Of a stretch of DNA of 64,000 bases, positions 11,248-23,699 are shown piece by piece (the first letter of the stretch is position 1; each line of letters starts with the position of its first letter). Location of the stretch: contig CM068372.1 in assembly GCA_034769895.1 (NCBI GenBank), positions 384,233,910-384,297,909 of the forward strand. Direction: 5' to 3'. The DNA is from Magicicada septendecula (taxonomy: Eukaryota > Arthropoda > Insecta > Hemiptera > Cicadidae). A model generated the notes under the pieces. The model had not been told where the DNA came from. It saw nothing but the letters and a program-made list of their open reading frames with translations, and did no database searches. A program made the position numbers and the translations under genes.

Positions 11248-11725
11248 AAAAAAGTAATTATCAATGTATTATATATGTTAAAATTTGTTTGTTTTGTTAT
11301 AGGAAGATAGTAATGTTATATGTTCAGATTGTGGAAGAAACATAATAGTTTCACAACAATTTTTTGTTCTAAAAAATTGAATTTCAATGACAACAACCCA
11401 AGGTGAGAGTTGTATATTGTGTTACTTATTAGAGTTAATTTATTTAAAAACCAATCATAATTAGTATCACTAGATTCAGTTGAAAACGGAGAATGTAAAT
11501 GTAATAATGGCATAAAAATTGTGAGTACTAATGTAAAACTGTTTGATAAATACCAGAGTAATTTTTGAAATATCCTTAGTATGAAGAATAAGAAATTTGT
11601 TCTAAAAGCTTCGACGGAAATGAATTTTATTCCATGATGTTCCATTTCGTTTATTCTCGAACAATCTAGAAAGAATTTTTACACAAATATACCGGAAGTC
11701 GATGTAAACAATCAGCCTGAATTAG

Positions 11726-11733
11726 TATAAAAG
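11726..11733 (+). promoter_or_regulatory. TATA box in the LTR-like insertion
   Basis: TATAAAAG lies about 780 bp before an AATAAA at 12503, a plausible U3-R-U5 arrangement. No transcript start can be fixed from the sequence. Confidence 0.4.
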
Positions 11734-13268
11734 AGAGACCAAATTCGAGCCGAAAAACACTTGAAACTTGAACTCCAGAACAGATGCATCGCCCACGACA
11801 CTGATCAACGCAGCTAAGGCGAAACCGAGAGGCGAGAAATCGACAAGACCCGAAGAAAGGCTTTTCCCGTACATTGACAAACAGACTGACATAACCTCTA
11901 CAAGAATCTACGCCAATGTGTTGCTGAAATAGAGCAGCAACACGGCAAATTTTAATAGAAATCACGCAGCCAGAACGTCAACGGCCCAGGAGGGACCAAA
12001 ACTTTAAATAGAGGACCAATTATGCTGTGTTCGCATAGACAGGCTAACTTAACAATAACCCCCTTAACGTAAACAAACAAACACAAAGCCTTTCTCGATA
12101 CTGCAAGGGAATCAGCGCTGTGGCGGCCAATTTGGGAATCAACGCGGAGCAGCTGATTTGTAGTGGCGGGGTTTGAACGAGAATCTACTGCCAAACGTTT
12201 TCACAAAAAGTGCGGAAATTGTAAATGATCGCAATTTTGACTTAAAATAGATTCAGTGCACACATGAAGAGGCGAGATTGAAAAACTACCCGAGAGGAGT
12301 GTCCAGTGCGAGATTAATTAACCATTGGAACGTGAGTTACCAAAATTAAAGTCATTTTTTTACCTGGTTACATTTATCATACTGTTGTACTACACACGCC
12401 ACACACACATTCAAATCACTTAATTTTTCTTGTAAGGCATCTTATTGATATGTCTTGGTAGTTCAAAGGAGTCACGTCCTGAGAGTAAAGATTTTTTCAC
12501 GTAATAAACTCATGCTTTTCAACTGAGTAAAAAAAAAAAATTTTGAAAATACTAGCCGATACTTGATTGGATAAATAAAATTGTCAATAATAATAATAAT
12601 AACTTGTGAAATTTTTTTAGTAACTCTGCAACTGTATAATTTTTTATGAATGTTAGTCCTTCAGACGATTTGTTTGTTTTTGAAGAATCATTAAACTTAC
12701 CTGATTTTTTCAAGCTAAACTGACTGGTTTATATTTTTTCATAGAAGTAAGATTTAAAAATTTTAATTCCTTTATAATCACATTTTATTCTTGGAACAAA
12801 CGATTCCAAGTGGCGCCCACAAAAACATAGTATTAAGTTGTGTTACAGGACTACATCACCGCAGAGGATCCAGTCAACAGTAAGTAACAAAAGTGCGCGG
12901 AGGTAACGCCCGACAGCCTACAACATTTTTACATTACATTACACTATATATATTTTTTTCTTTTGTTATAACGTGAACTTCTGAAGGAAAGGAACGAGCA
13001 GAAGAAGAAGTACAGATACTGAATCGGCCGCTACATGCAATCGGTTTGGCCACGATAATCCATTTAACGTGAAGAAACAAATAATTCTTCATCAGAGCTA
13101 ACACAGTCATTAAACAGTATTTTTTATTAATTGAACATAAAGCAATTAAAAACAATTAAACCAATTAAAATTAATTAAATACATAATTAAATATAATAGA
13201 AAAATTAAACTCCATAATAAAATTTTATTTTTATTAATTATTTGTAATTAAAATTTTGTTTTATTACA

Positions 13269-13285
13269 AATTGGCGCTCAACTTT
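13269..13285 (+). promoter_or_regulatory. Gypsy-1 primer-binding site
   Basis: AATTGGCGCTCAAC directly follows the 5' LTR end ATTACA. A TGGCGC start is typical of tRNA-primed LTR elements; I cannot name the tRNA with confidence. Confidence 0.7.
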
Positions 13286-13378
13286 AGGGGCTGAAAATAG
13301 GAATTGGTAGGCCTATAAGATAAAGACGAGTTGCTATTTTAGCTTGGCAGCTGTTAACCAGTCAGGAAAGTCATCAAA

Positions 13379-15396
13379 ATGCCGAAGAGATCAACATTGA
13401 AGAAAAGGGCGACAGAACTAGAAAAGGAGATAGACATGGAGAACAAGGAGGCGACTCCAGTGAAAGATTTGAAGATGTTATTACCTCCGGCGGAACCTAA
13501 CCAACCCATACAACAACAAGAGGAACAACCGGAAAAACCAAAACAAACAGAGAACGCAACTATGCAAGAAATGTTCCGGATAATGATGGAAAAAATGGAA
13601 GAATTGAAAGGAGACCACCAATTCACAAAGGAAGACTTGGGTAACCAAATTGGAGAAACCAGTAAGAAGATGGAAGAGAAAATGGAGGAGAATAGTAAGA
13701 AGATGGAAGAGAAAATGAAGGAAAATAGTAAGAAAATGGAAAATGACAACCAACAGTTGAGGGAAGAGTTATGAGAGGATAATAAGAAGATGGAAAAAAA
13801 TATGGGGGAGAAGTTGGAAGAATTGAAGGAGCATAACCAACTATTAAGAGAAGAATTAAGGGAGGTTAACCAGGAAAATATGGACAGGTTAGACGGAAAG
13901 ATAGAATCATTAAAGGAGGAATTGAGTCAGAAGATGGTAGAGAACAATGAAACAATCAGCAAGAAGGTAGAAGAGGAAATAACAGTAATAGAACAAAGGA
14001 TTACAAAAGCTGACGAAAGATTTAGTCAGACTGAACGAGAAGTACAGAATCTTGTAGCAGAAATAAACACCGAAGTACAGAGTCTTAAAGCAGAGGTAAA
14101 CACCAAGGTTACAAATATAGAAGAGAAACAAAGGGAAACGCGTGAAGAATGGGAAAAAGTGCAAAACCGATTCACAGAAAAGTATGACGGAATAGAAGCT
14201 GCCGTTACCAATATAAATGGCCAGGTTCGCCAGAACCAAGCGGACATAGAAACTTGTCTGAACCGACCGAGTAACATTACCCATTGTTCCACTACAGAAA
14301 ACCGAGAAGGGGTTAATTTCCGGTTAAGAAAGCCAATGGAATTTATATCTCTAATAGAAGAACATTTCGCGAAACATAGGAGTAACCGCTGGAATACAAA
14401 TAAAGAAGTACTCGATGAGTCATTTAAAGAGATGACCGATAATTGGTGGATGGCCATTAGAGATGACGTCACTGACTACCAAATGTTTAAGAGATTGTTT
14501 AAGGCCAAGTATTGGTCAGAGTCGACGCAAAATATAGCGAGAGACAATATATGCCATGGGAAATATAACCCATATTGGGGTAACACTTTGACCTCATATT
14601 TCCTGGGAAAGGTGTGCATAGCCAAACACCTACAGTAGAGCCTCAAATACCCGAGGAGTGTCTAGTCAGCAAGCTATCCTATCACTACGAGGAGGATATA
14701 ATTAGGGCACGTAGGAGTAGTCAAATTAAGACCGTACAAGCTATGACGGAGTTACTCGAGATGTACGAGCATGAAGACTATTACCGACAGAGTAGAAGAA
14801 GAACTGATAGACCAGAATCGAGGAATATTAGTAGCTATGTGAATAACAATCAAAATAACGTAAATAACAATCAGTTTAACCCTTCGAACCGGAATAATAA
14901 TTACTATAATAATCGCAGTAATAATAATAATAATAATCATAATAACCACAATGGTGGAAATGACAACCTCCAATCAAATAGAAATACCTATTATCATAAC
15001 GGTGAAACTAATAGAAATAGTCAGATAAATTCAAATCAAAATAATAATTACCCTTATCAAAATAACAATAGAAACTATCAACCAGGTAGTAATTATAATA
15101 ATAGAACGTACCGACCGAGAGTGAACTATATAAGAGCAGTAGGCAGTGGACAACGGAGGTACCAAAACCAAAGGAGGAATAGTTTCCACGACTACAGAGA
15201 ACAACAGGTAAACCACGAAGGGGATGATCGGGGAAGTTATGTACACAGGCGAAGTTCCAGCCTGGAGGACCAAAATCGACAACGGAGGAGTGAAGTGTCA
15301 TTTGATGATCACGTGGAGCGACAAAAACCAGCCCAAGGTTTTCAGACCGACGTTCCAGTCGGCCCAATAAGCGATAATACTCCACCTTTAAACTAG
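13379..15396 (+). pseudogene. gag: Gypsy-1 gag (coiled-coil capsid precursor), with a stop and a frameshift
   Basis: The ATG at 13379 follows the leader. The product forms virus-like particles around the element RNA. The first about 230 codons are heptad-like and rich in K, E and M (repeated NSKKMEEKM), predicting a long coiled coil. A capsid-like region follows (RKPMEFISLIEEHF through WWMAIRDDV), then an Asn-rich low-complexity stretch (about 14830-15110) and a basic Arg-rich tail. I see no CCHC zinc knuckle. A TGA at 13772 interrupts the coil, and the frame changes near 14610 in the capsid region, where the second piece resumes with PQIPEECLVSKLSYHY. Both breaks make this copy non-functional. 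Confidence 0.85.
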
Positions 15397-15554
15397 AGGA
15401 GGCGGTGATAGACAATCACAACCCTTCACTGCTCCTATCTACTGGGTAAGAACAAGAGTTAAATGAACAAAACGAGAATAAGGAATTTACAATTATTTAC
15501 AATAATTATCTTAAAGATATCCGAACAGATATATTAGAAGAAAACGATATACAA

Positions 15555-15953
15555 ATGAATAATCAAAATAATGAAATAATATACCTAAGGGCAGAAGTAG
15601 AAGGTATTTCAGCACAAATCATGATAGACACCGGAGCGAATGTCTCAATAATTAGCAATAACGAATTAGACCGTATACAACAAGAATGTCACCGAACATT
15701 ACCGGTATTACCAATCAATAATGTTGTACTTATAGGCGGCACTGGTCGGCAAAATAAAACGATACGTAAACAAGTATCATTGAACGTTACATGTAAGGGG
15801 GTAAGTTTGGACATGGTGTTTCTCATTGCATCCGGGTTACCATTTAATATCTTGATAGGGTGCGACCTGTTGAGAAGAAACTCTGCTGTTATTGATCTGT
15901 GCAGAAAGAAGGTGTCATTGTTTTCAGGAGATTCAACGTGGATAGCGATTTAA
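15555..15953 (+). CDS. pro: Gypsy-1 aspartic protease
   Basis: The retropepsin cuts the gag-pol polyprotein and works as a dimer. The catalytic triplet is in IMIDTGANVSIIS (about residues 22-34), followed by the hydrophobic flap region and the conserved LIGCDLL (ILG-D motif) near the C-terminus. The segment is in a different frame from the end of gag, consistent with a pol ORF entered by frameshifting or with decay. The ORF ends at 15953, but the polymerase reading resumes just downstream. Confidence 0.85.
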   Translation: MNNQNNEIIYLRAEVEGISAQIMIDTGANVSIISNNELDRIQQECHRTLPVLPINNVVLIGGTGRQNKTIRKQVSLNVTCKGVSLDMVFLIASGLPFNILIGCDLLRRNSAVIDLCRKKVSLFSGDSTWIAI

Positions 15954-15955
15954 TA

Positions 15956-16943
15956 AGTAACGAAATAATAAATTCCGAACCGGGTCACAACTGACAGATT
16001 GAATTAAATTATGTAGCGGATAAATCAGCATACAATAACTTAGTATACCGGGAGACTGAAGATAGACTGTGGACGCAGAAAATACAGGAGATACGAGATT
16101 TCCAGTGCGAAAACACGACGGAAAAACTAACTAAAAACCAAGTAAATCATCTGATAGGAATATACGAAAAATATCGCACCGTATTTTCTGATGAGCCAGG
16201 AAAGATCAAGAATTATCAATGTAAGATCCGATTTAGAGAACCAGTAGAGTTCAACCGTAAATCCTACCCGATAGCGTAATCACTGAAGGAGGCGGTCCGA
16301 ACTAAAATTAATAATATGGTAAGCCGTGATATAATAGAAAGCAGTCAGTCACCATTTACCAGTCCGATTGTGGCTATTCAAAAGGAAAACGGTAAGGTCC
16401 GACTCTGTCTAGACGCACGAGAAATTAACAAAATGATTGTAAACGATCGAACTTCGCCCGGAGAAATCGAAGAAATCTTAAAGAAATTTCATGGTACTAA
16501 ATTTATTTCAACATGGGACACCGTGTGCGGATATTGGCAAGTGGAGTTGCACCCACAAAGTCGTCAATATATGGCATTTATCTTCGAAGGGCGCAATTAC
16601 CAATTTAAGAGGTTGCCCTTCGGTTTAGTAAATTCAGTAGCCATCTTTGTGGCCTGCATGGACCAAATACTCGGCCCAGAAGCACTCCAGTTTACAACGG
16701 TATACGTTGATGATTTGTTAATAACCTCAGCCAACTGGGAAGAACATTGCAACCGAGTGGAGCATGTATTAAAGAAACTCGCCGATAATAATATTACGTT
16801 AAAATTAGAAAAATCCAAGCTTATAGCCAAGGAGGTTCAGTTTTTAGGATTCAATCTGAATAACCAAGGAATATCCCCATCCTCAGAAAAAGTATACGCT
16901 ATACAGAAATTCCCTCAACCTAAAAATCGAAAACAATTACAAT
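15956..16943 (+). pseudogene. pol: Gypsy-1 reverse transcriptase, 3' part lost
   Basis: The intact part 16316-16943 runs from GKVRLCLDAREINKM through WDTVCGYWQVELH and FKRLPFGLVNS to YVDDLL at 16703-16720, then FLGFNLNNQG. These are the fingers and palm motifs of Gypsy RT; the two Asp of YVDD bind metal. Upstream connection sequence (16100-16310) is readable but has a stop at about 16277. After NRKQLQSFL the similarity breaks off at about 16943, so the thumb/connection and all of RNase H are missing. Confidence 0.9.
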
Positions 16944-17235
16944 CCTTTTTGTATATAATTTACCTTAATTTCCGTCCAGTGACGTCAAGCGTAATTTGTA
17001 TTTGGTTACACGTTTCAGGCCATGTGGCCCATCCTCAGACCATCACTCCAAGAGGAGTTCGTTAAAAAATAAAAAATCCACAATAAACCAACACATAATA
17101 AATAAATACAAAAATATATTAAAACATATAAAGGCGTTCTATTACACGAACACGGTGCACCGCGTGTAGCATGCCTGAACTGCGTCAATGGAACCTGTTA
17201 TCTATTATTATCTGTAATCGATCGCAGCGCGGTAT
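16944..17235. other. Unidentified 290 bp segment replacing the RNase H region of Gypsy-1
   Basis: It joins RT directly to integrase and does not read as RNase H in any frame. It contains a short GC-rich block around GGCCATGTGGCCC, an A-rich stretch and a second GC-rich block (CACGGTGCACCGCGTG). Unknown origin; perhaps a small insertion accompanied by deletion. Confidence 0.5.
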
Positions 17236-17246
17236 CATACAGTGGG

Positions 17247-18383
17247 TTGGACTGTATGTCCAAGTCCAAGTCCAAGCATAATAATGTGTTGTTTATAAAG
17301 CCATCTCTTGATGAGGAAATATGGAAGATAATAATCCCTACTGATATTGAAAAGGAAATCATCATGGACTACCATATCCGGTACGGCCATATGGGAGCCA
17401 TGAAGGTAGTAAAGGCGTTGGAGGAGAATTGTCACATAAAGGACATCAATCGGGAGGTAAGGAGGTATATCAAGAATTGTTTTATTTGCCAGCTAGTAAA
17501 AACCAATAAAGATAAGGAGGGTGTTATGATACCTATAACCTCACAGAAGAAATTGGAGAAGATTTCCTTGGATATATGCTGGCCATTACCCGTAATGGCG
17601 GACGCCATCGGTATAAATATATCATAATAATGATGGACCATTTTACTAAATTCATAAAATTATATCCTGTGAACCGAGCCACCACTTTAAAGGTTTTGGG
17701 AGTAATTACAAATCAATATCTTCCTGAGGTAGGAAAACCTATATCAATAATTACAGACCACGGAACCCAATTTAAAGGTAAAAGGTGGAAAGATACGTTA
17801 TTGGCGCTCGGTATAAAGACCTATAAAACATCTGTTTACCACCCAAACTGTAATCCAGCAGAGAGAGTGTTGAGAGAGGTAGGTAGGATACTTAGAACAT
17901 ACTGCCACCATCAACAGAAAAAATGACAAGAATACCTATTAGCCACCGAAGAATTTCTCAATCTAGCACATCACCCAGCTATAGGGATTACCCCATATAC
18001 GGCAATGCATGAGAAATCACCCCCCCGAGCGATACAAGAAATTATTGAATTTCCGACCCACAAGGAATATAAATTTAATCAGATAAGATTTTATAATAAA
18101 GTAGCCGAGGACCAGGAAAGGCGAATTAACAAGTATAAGAAATCAGTTTAAAAAGTACTAAAATACCAAATTGGAGAAAAGGTGTTGCTTAAAAACCGGG
18201 AACTACCCAGTTCTATGGAAAGGATTACTAAAAAACTATTACTGTTGTATACGGGACCATACGTGGTTTATTAAGGATAATAAAAATAACACGTACGAGT
18301 TGAAGGAGATTAATTCACCAAAGATAAAAGGTACCTATAACCAATTATCAATAAAAAAATATTTTAATGAAGGAGAAACATAA
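17247..18383 (+). pseudogene. int: Gypsy-1 integrase, frameshifted
   Basis: Integrase inserts element cDNA into the host genome. The H2C2 zinc-binding domain is at about 17368-17492 (HIRYGHMGAMK...CFICQ). The DDE core has Asp in EKISLDI (about 17560), Asp in IITDHGTQF (about 17754) and Glu in NPAERVLREV (about 17858). A C-terminal domain with LYTGPYV at about 18247 resembles the GPY/F module. Frames change near 17590, 17925 and 18250, so the protein is not made. The reading ends at a TAA at 18381. Confidence 0.87.
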
Positions 18384-18745
18384 AAATTCTAAAATGAGTA
18401 AGGACATCTTACAGCTTATCTAGAAGAAGATATTTTGAATTAAATAAATAACATAAAAATTCGAAAATGAGTAAGGACATGTTACAGATTATCTAGGAGA
18501 AGATATTTTGAATCAAATAAATGGAAACATAAAAATTCTAAAATGAGTAAGGACATCTTACAGATTATCTAGAAGAAGATATTTTGAGTTAAGTAAATAC
18601 CATAAGAAAATTCTAAAATGAGTAAGACCATCTTGCAGTTAATATCAGGGAAAATATGTTGAATCAAATAAGATAAACCATTAGATTCTAAGAATAAATA
18701 AAGACATCTTATAGTATATATCAAGGAAATTATTTTAAATGCAAC
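18379..18745 (+). repeat. 72-76 bp tandem repeat after Gypsy-1 integrase (about 5 copies)
   Basis: Units start CATAAAAATTCTAAAATGAG, at 18379, 18452, 18528 and 18600, with a diverged fifth copy from about 18677. Each contains GTAAGGACATCTTACAG and AGAAGATATTTTGAA. It starts at the very end of the integrase ORF. Confidence 0.88.
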
Positions 18746-19907
18746 AAGAAAAGAAAATAAATAAATTATCTCAATACTAAAATAAATAAAACAGTTTACA
18801 GAATACATTTCAGAAGTACTTTGTTGTGTATCAATTAATAAAGAGAAAGAAAGAAATAAGATATCAAAGGCTTAAAAAAAATAATAAGTACAACATAGTT
18901 AAAGAGATTGAATTGAAATAATTTTACCAAGAAATTTGTATCACAATTTTGAAGGCTGAACAAGACTACTCGAACCAAAAATATAAATGAATTACTTATC
19001 GAAACAATAATGTTACAGAACTGTTAATTAAAAAGTAAATAAGAATCCATATAGTGTATATATTTTCGATGTAATAAGTTGATGAAACCCCAAAACAAAA
19101 TAAAATCATAGAAGAATAAATAGGAGAACCATTTAACCAAAGCAGATAAGGAAAGGATATTAAAACCAGACATTATGCCATGAGCAATAACATAATTAAT
19201 AAAACAACAAATGAAAGAAAAAAAACTATATACATAAACATGTGCTACCCAAAAAGGAAACGAGAAACAGGCTATGCCAACAACTAACTAAAATAGTAGA
19301 ATTTCACCAAAAGGAAGGCTGGAATGGATATTATGACATGTACCTAGTGATAAGTAATATAGAATGAGCTTTAAAAATATAAGGATAACCATATGGATAG
19401 AAATATTAAGTAATCTGAATAATTATGAAGTGAGGAATCTAAATATATTTATTATTAGTCAAAATGGACTACTTTTTATAATTGATATTTTAATAACTGG
19501 ATGTAGATAATTCCACCAGTTTTTTATTATTGAGCAGAGATGATAATTCCTCTGAGCTCAAATGAGTGAAGTTGATCAGCAGAGCATGTAGCCGAAAAAG
19601 TGCCACTCTGAACTGTTCCAGCTCACATGTTAGGGAATGCTAGGGAGTAAATATATAAATGAAGAAACACTAAATAAGAAGGAAAAAAATATATATATTA
19701 AATAATAATAGGATAAATAAGATTAAAAGGAACTATCTCATAAGAGTAAAATAAAAAGTAAAGACAGCAAAAATATATAGCAAATTAGAGCTCAACCAAA
19801 AGCAACAGGTATATCTGGGTAAACCAAGCCAAGAATATAACAAAGACGAATGTCAGAAGCAATTAGTTCACCCACACTAAAAGTATGAACTGGACTAATC
19901 ACTTTTA
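18746..19907 (+). other. Non-coding 3' internal region of Gypsy-1
   Basis: A-rich plus strand with no envelope-like or other ORF recognised, between the minisatellite and the polypurine tract. Confidence 0.6.
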
Positions 19908-19919
19908 CAGGGGGGCATT
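19908..19919 (+). promoter_or_regulatory. Gypsy-1 polypurine tract
   Basis: AGGGGGGCATT abuts the 3' LTR start and is the expected primer for plus-strand DNA synthesis. Confidence 0.7.
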
Positions 19920-22716
19920 TGTAGCACAACGAAGTTTTTACCTCATTTTACAAAATAAGATCATATAGGAAAAAAAAGGGAAGAAGTCATCTGGAAGGAG
20001 TAATATCAACTTAAATAAAAGTAGCAGAGAAAAGTAATTACAGTCACCAATAAAAGAACTTAACAGAACTAAACAAATCGATTCAAAGAATTTATATATA
20101 GTAAATTTATAGCCAAAAGGTGTTAAAAAACAAATAGTATGAATATCATTTCAATAAAATAATTAGTAGACCCAGTAAGATACGGAGTAGTGAGGAGTAA
20201 CAGCCCAGAATAAATAAATTAAAATGACAGTCTTCAAGATATGAAGTAGTGAGGAGTAACAGCCCAGAATAAATAAATTAAAATGACAGTCTTCAAGATA
20301 TGAAGTAGTGAGGAGTAACAGGCCAGAATAAATAAATTAAAATGACAGTCTTCAAGATATGAAGTAGTGAGGAGTAACAGCCCAGAATAAATAAATTAAA
20401 ATGACAGTCTTCAAGATATGAAGTAGTAAGGATTAACAACCCATAACCAATGAATTGAAATGGAATAATAGCAAAATACCTAAAAAACCTATTGTAAAGA
20501 CAGAAACATCTATAGCAGCAAACCACATAAATGGAAGAACTTAAACCATATTAGCTATACCAATTTAGAACCAAAACTAATAAGATAAGAGAATCCAATA
20601 CAAATAATCAGAATAATGTAAACTTAATTATAATTAAAGTAAATGTGATTAAGGGGAACACCCCAAACCAGTTTTAAAAAAGACAACAAAAAGACAATTC
20701 TCAGTATAAAGTTTTAATGTGTTTATTTATATAATTATTTTGTGTTATTATTTTTGTGTATACTAGGAAATACTAGATGTTAGTAAATAAGAATTTATTG
20801 TATTTGAACCATGTTAATTAATGTTGTATTTTTGTAAAGTAAGGAAAGGTAAAATAATAATTCAAACGACCCAAAAAGAGTACATCAAAAAAGATAAAAC
20901 TAATAAGATGAATTCATAATATCATTGCTAGTAAAATTGAAAATTGATGACAAAGACAAATTCTACTTTGACCATATAAACTAAATCAGAGAATATAAAT
21001 TTATAGAACCTAGATTAAATTGATATAAATTATCATCTTCAGAATACAAATATTTTATCCTAATAATAACAACGACATATAATAGTGATTAAAGGAATCA
21101 ACAAGTAAAATTGACTTAAATGGTGATTGCACAAGAGAAGGCCTAACAGCAGTAAGCCAGCACTAGTAAAATGCAAATAACTTGTTAAATATTTAAAATA
21201 ATAGCCAGACATAAAAGGTAAATTACCAGGGTTTAATTAGTAATCAAGTGTGAGTAAAATTGTAACATAAAACCTATTGGAAACCATTTACTAGGTATTT
21301 ATGTGAATCAAAATAAGGCCTATAGATAAATTTCAAAGAATGTAATTCTGAAGCTTAATTCAAACCAAACCAGATCAAATTTAGTATTAACTTGTGTAAA
21401 ATAAAAACAGGAATATTGTTCTATAATTAGAATTACATAAAAGTACTAAACAAATAATTTATAGCCAATTAAATGTAAAATATGACAGTTTTTTCAATAA
21501 GATTGAATTATTTGATAGGAACAGCTAATTCATAAACAATGAGAAATGATACCAAAATCTTATGGAATTTTATATATGAAGAAACAAATATCAGTTAGTT
21601 GATTGTTAAAAGCCAAACGAGACAGACGTGTCAGAATACATCTCAGAGAATTGTAAACGGAAATTTTTGATTAACACAACCAAGATATATGATGAGTTTA
21701 CAACAGTTATAAAAGAATATAAAATAAAGTGACTAATAATATAATAACGATCAGTGAAACCTTAAACTAAATGAACCAATACTAAATAAAGCTGTCACTA
21801 TATATAGACACGACTGAAGAACTAAATTGAACTCAGATAACCAGACACCGAGTGAAGGGAACCTTTTTGACATAACACTACTATTACCGAACCAAAATCT
21901 AGTGGGTGAATACAACTACACTCTACAACTTGTGGATATTCCCAGAACAACATCACTGAAGTGGAATTAACTAACGGAGACGTTTATTTGAAGGAAAATC
22001 TCGTAGGTGAATTCACATCGTAGATCAACTCATTAAGGCAGCCATCTTGATTCCATTCGAAGAGGCTGGTGGAAGCGTGACGAGTGACGTCAGAGAAACC
22101 ATCTGTATCGTAATGTTAACATTTTATATACATTATACTTTATTATTTTGTCTGTTTAATGAATAAGTTTTTAATAATTTGTAAGCATTGAATTCTCTTG
22201 CCTTTCCTGACTATTTCTACAGTTAAAAGAACCCTTATACTATTGAATATTTATTTATATGTAATAATCGAACTGGAACTTAATCTCGAATCAGACTCGA
22301 GCCAGTCGCGGCAATTCAAACCTTTACTTTGAACCTAATAAACTTAATTATTGTTTAAACGTTGTTTTATTGATGATTATTTGAGCCATAAATTAAATTA
22401 CGTTAATTATTAAATATTAACGTGAACTTCTGAAGGAAAGGAACGAGCAGAAGAAGAAGTACAGATACTGAATCGGCCGTTACATGCAATCGGTTTGGCC
22501 ACGATAATCCATTTAACGTGAAGAAACAAATAATTCTTCATCAGAGCTAACACAGTCATTAAACAGTATTTTTTATTAATTGACCATAAAACAATTAAAA
22601 ACAATTAAACCAATTAAAATTAATTAAATACATAATTAAATATAATAGAAAAATTAAACTCCATAATAAAATTTTATTTTTATTAATTATTTGTAATTAA
22701 AATTTGTTTGATTACA
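19920..22716 (+). repeat. 3' LTR of Gypsy-1, with an 840 bp block absent from the 5' LTR
   Basis: It matches 8151-9815 plus 12975-13268. The extra block 20837-21676 sits between TTTTTGTA and CAACCAAG, which are adjacent in the 5' LTR. No target duplication flanks the block, so either it was inserted here or it was deleted from the 5' copy. The same 59 bp tandem repeats occur at about 20185-20435. Confidence 0.9.
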
Positions 22717-22720
22717 ATAT

Positions 22721-23400
22721 CCATCATTTTCTATATCCGTAACTCAAAGTTTCTTGCAGCAATTATATAATATTGTGATATTGTTCAATGTTTTCTTCTG
22801 CAAGCAGACATTGTATTTTTGTTTTTCCAATACTTTAGACACGTTTACCTTGCAACAGAACATAGGATTGAAGTTCATATAATAGGGATACTACTGCTAT
22901 AACACATTTTCTGACGGCCATAGACACGTTAAAAATTGATTTTGTTCTTTTCTTTGTAAAGTAGTCATACGTTTTGAACCAAGCTATGTTTAAAAAAGTA
23001 TATTATGTCAAAATGTTCATAATTTTGTACTCTTTTATGTCATATATTATGTAAAATATTTGTGTGTAAGTGTGCGGGTGCGCGTTTAATTTACATTTTA
23101 TTTAATAACTTAGTTGAAAATTAACATTTCGTTCTGAAACTTGGACAGGGTATTCTCATGGTTATAAGCTACATTTTCAATATACTCATTTCTCCACAAC
23201 TAAAATTTTTATGTTTTTAAAAAAATAAAATCCGTCTTCTTTTATTTTCGTTATTTCCAAGAAAGTAATAAAATTTGTAGATTAAATCTAGACAGGCCTT
23301 TGCAGACTCGGACAGAGTTTCAACTTGAGTTCGGTCTATCAGTATGAATATCTATGATGTGCTAGATTTTCCTCCAATCAGAAGGTCTAAAAATTATTTG
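22721..23400. other. AT-rich intronic DNA, nothing recognised
   Basis: No ORF, repeat or motif that I can support, between Gypsy-1 and a Penelope-like relic. Confidence 0.5.
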
Positions 23401-23409
23401 AGTCGGTCA

Positions 23410-23694
23410 CTGAGAGCTGATGGTTCAGTTCCTTCCAAAGTCTTCCCATTGAAAGACGTACTGACTGTCACGAGATTTTTGTGACAAGACAAGTCGATTT
23501 CCATACGACTTAGAAGTTGGTTCACGGTTCAAGTTCTTCTTAACGATTGCCACTTTATAGTACTCAATTAATAAATAGATCATTCTAGTGCTTTTTCGCG
23601 TAGAGTGGAAGATTTCCATTAGGTGCATAATATCTACCGTGATATTTTGAGTATTAACGTGAGAACACTTCAAAAGCCGGATTTGTGTAAGCAT
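23410..23694 (-). mobile_element. Possible Penelope-like endonuclease C-terminal relic
   Basis: The minus-strand reading HLMEIFHSTRKSTRM followed by YLLIEYYKVA and a tail resembles the C-terminal region after GIY-YIG domains (a beta-strand, then 'LxxLExxEIYK'). No GIY-YIG motif itself is present, so the call is weak. Confidence 0.35.
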
Positions 23695-23699
23695 AATAC

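Larger units (their letters stand above)
9816..12970 (+). mobile_element. 3.15 kb insertion in the Gypsy-1 5' LTR, LTR-like
   Basis: The insertion splits an LTR that is continuous in the 3' copy. It is flanked by ACGT on both sides (9812-9815, 12971-12974), and its ends are TGTAAC and GTTATA, a near-match to the TG...CA inverted ends of LTRs. Inside are a TATAAAAG box at 11726, an AATAAA at 12503 and a TGGCGCCCAC primer-site-like sequence at 12811. This suggests LTR origin, but a true solo LTR should not contain a primer site, so its structure is unresolved. No protein-coding region was recognised. Confidence 0.6.
8151..13268 (+). repeat. 5' LTR of Gypsy-1, interrupted by a 3.15 kb insertion
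   Basis: The LTR parts are 8151-9815 and 12975-13268, about 1.96 kb together. They match the 3' LTR at 19920-22716 almost base for base where both are present. It begins TGTAGCGCAACG and ends ATTACA just before the primer-binding site. Confidence 0.9.
8151..22716 (+). mobile_element. Gypsy-1: Ty3/Gypsy LTR retrotransposon, nearly full length
   Basis: The termini are TGTA...TACA with a 4 bp target duplication ATAT (8147-8150 and 22717-22720). The order is 5' LTR, primer-binding site, gag, protease, reverse transcriptase, integrase, polypurine tract, 3' LTR. RT lying before integrase marks the Gypsy order rather than Copia. Several stops and frameshifts, a replaced RNase H segment and insertions in both LTRs show it is inactive. 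It lies antisense within the last protease intron. Confidence 0.92.

Noticed and set aside
11316..12194. Minus-strand ORFs of 80-109 codons
   Set aside because: No recognisable domains; they lie in the LTR-like insertion and its TATA/AATAAA region on the other strand.
13354..15415. Long minus-strand ORFs (FSSIFLLF, VVIMIIIIII and similar)
   Set aside because: Antisense of the K/E-rich coiled coil and Asn-rich part of Gypsy-1 gag.
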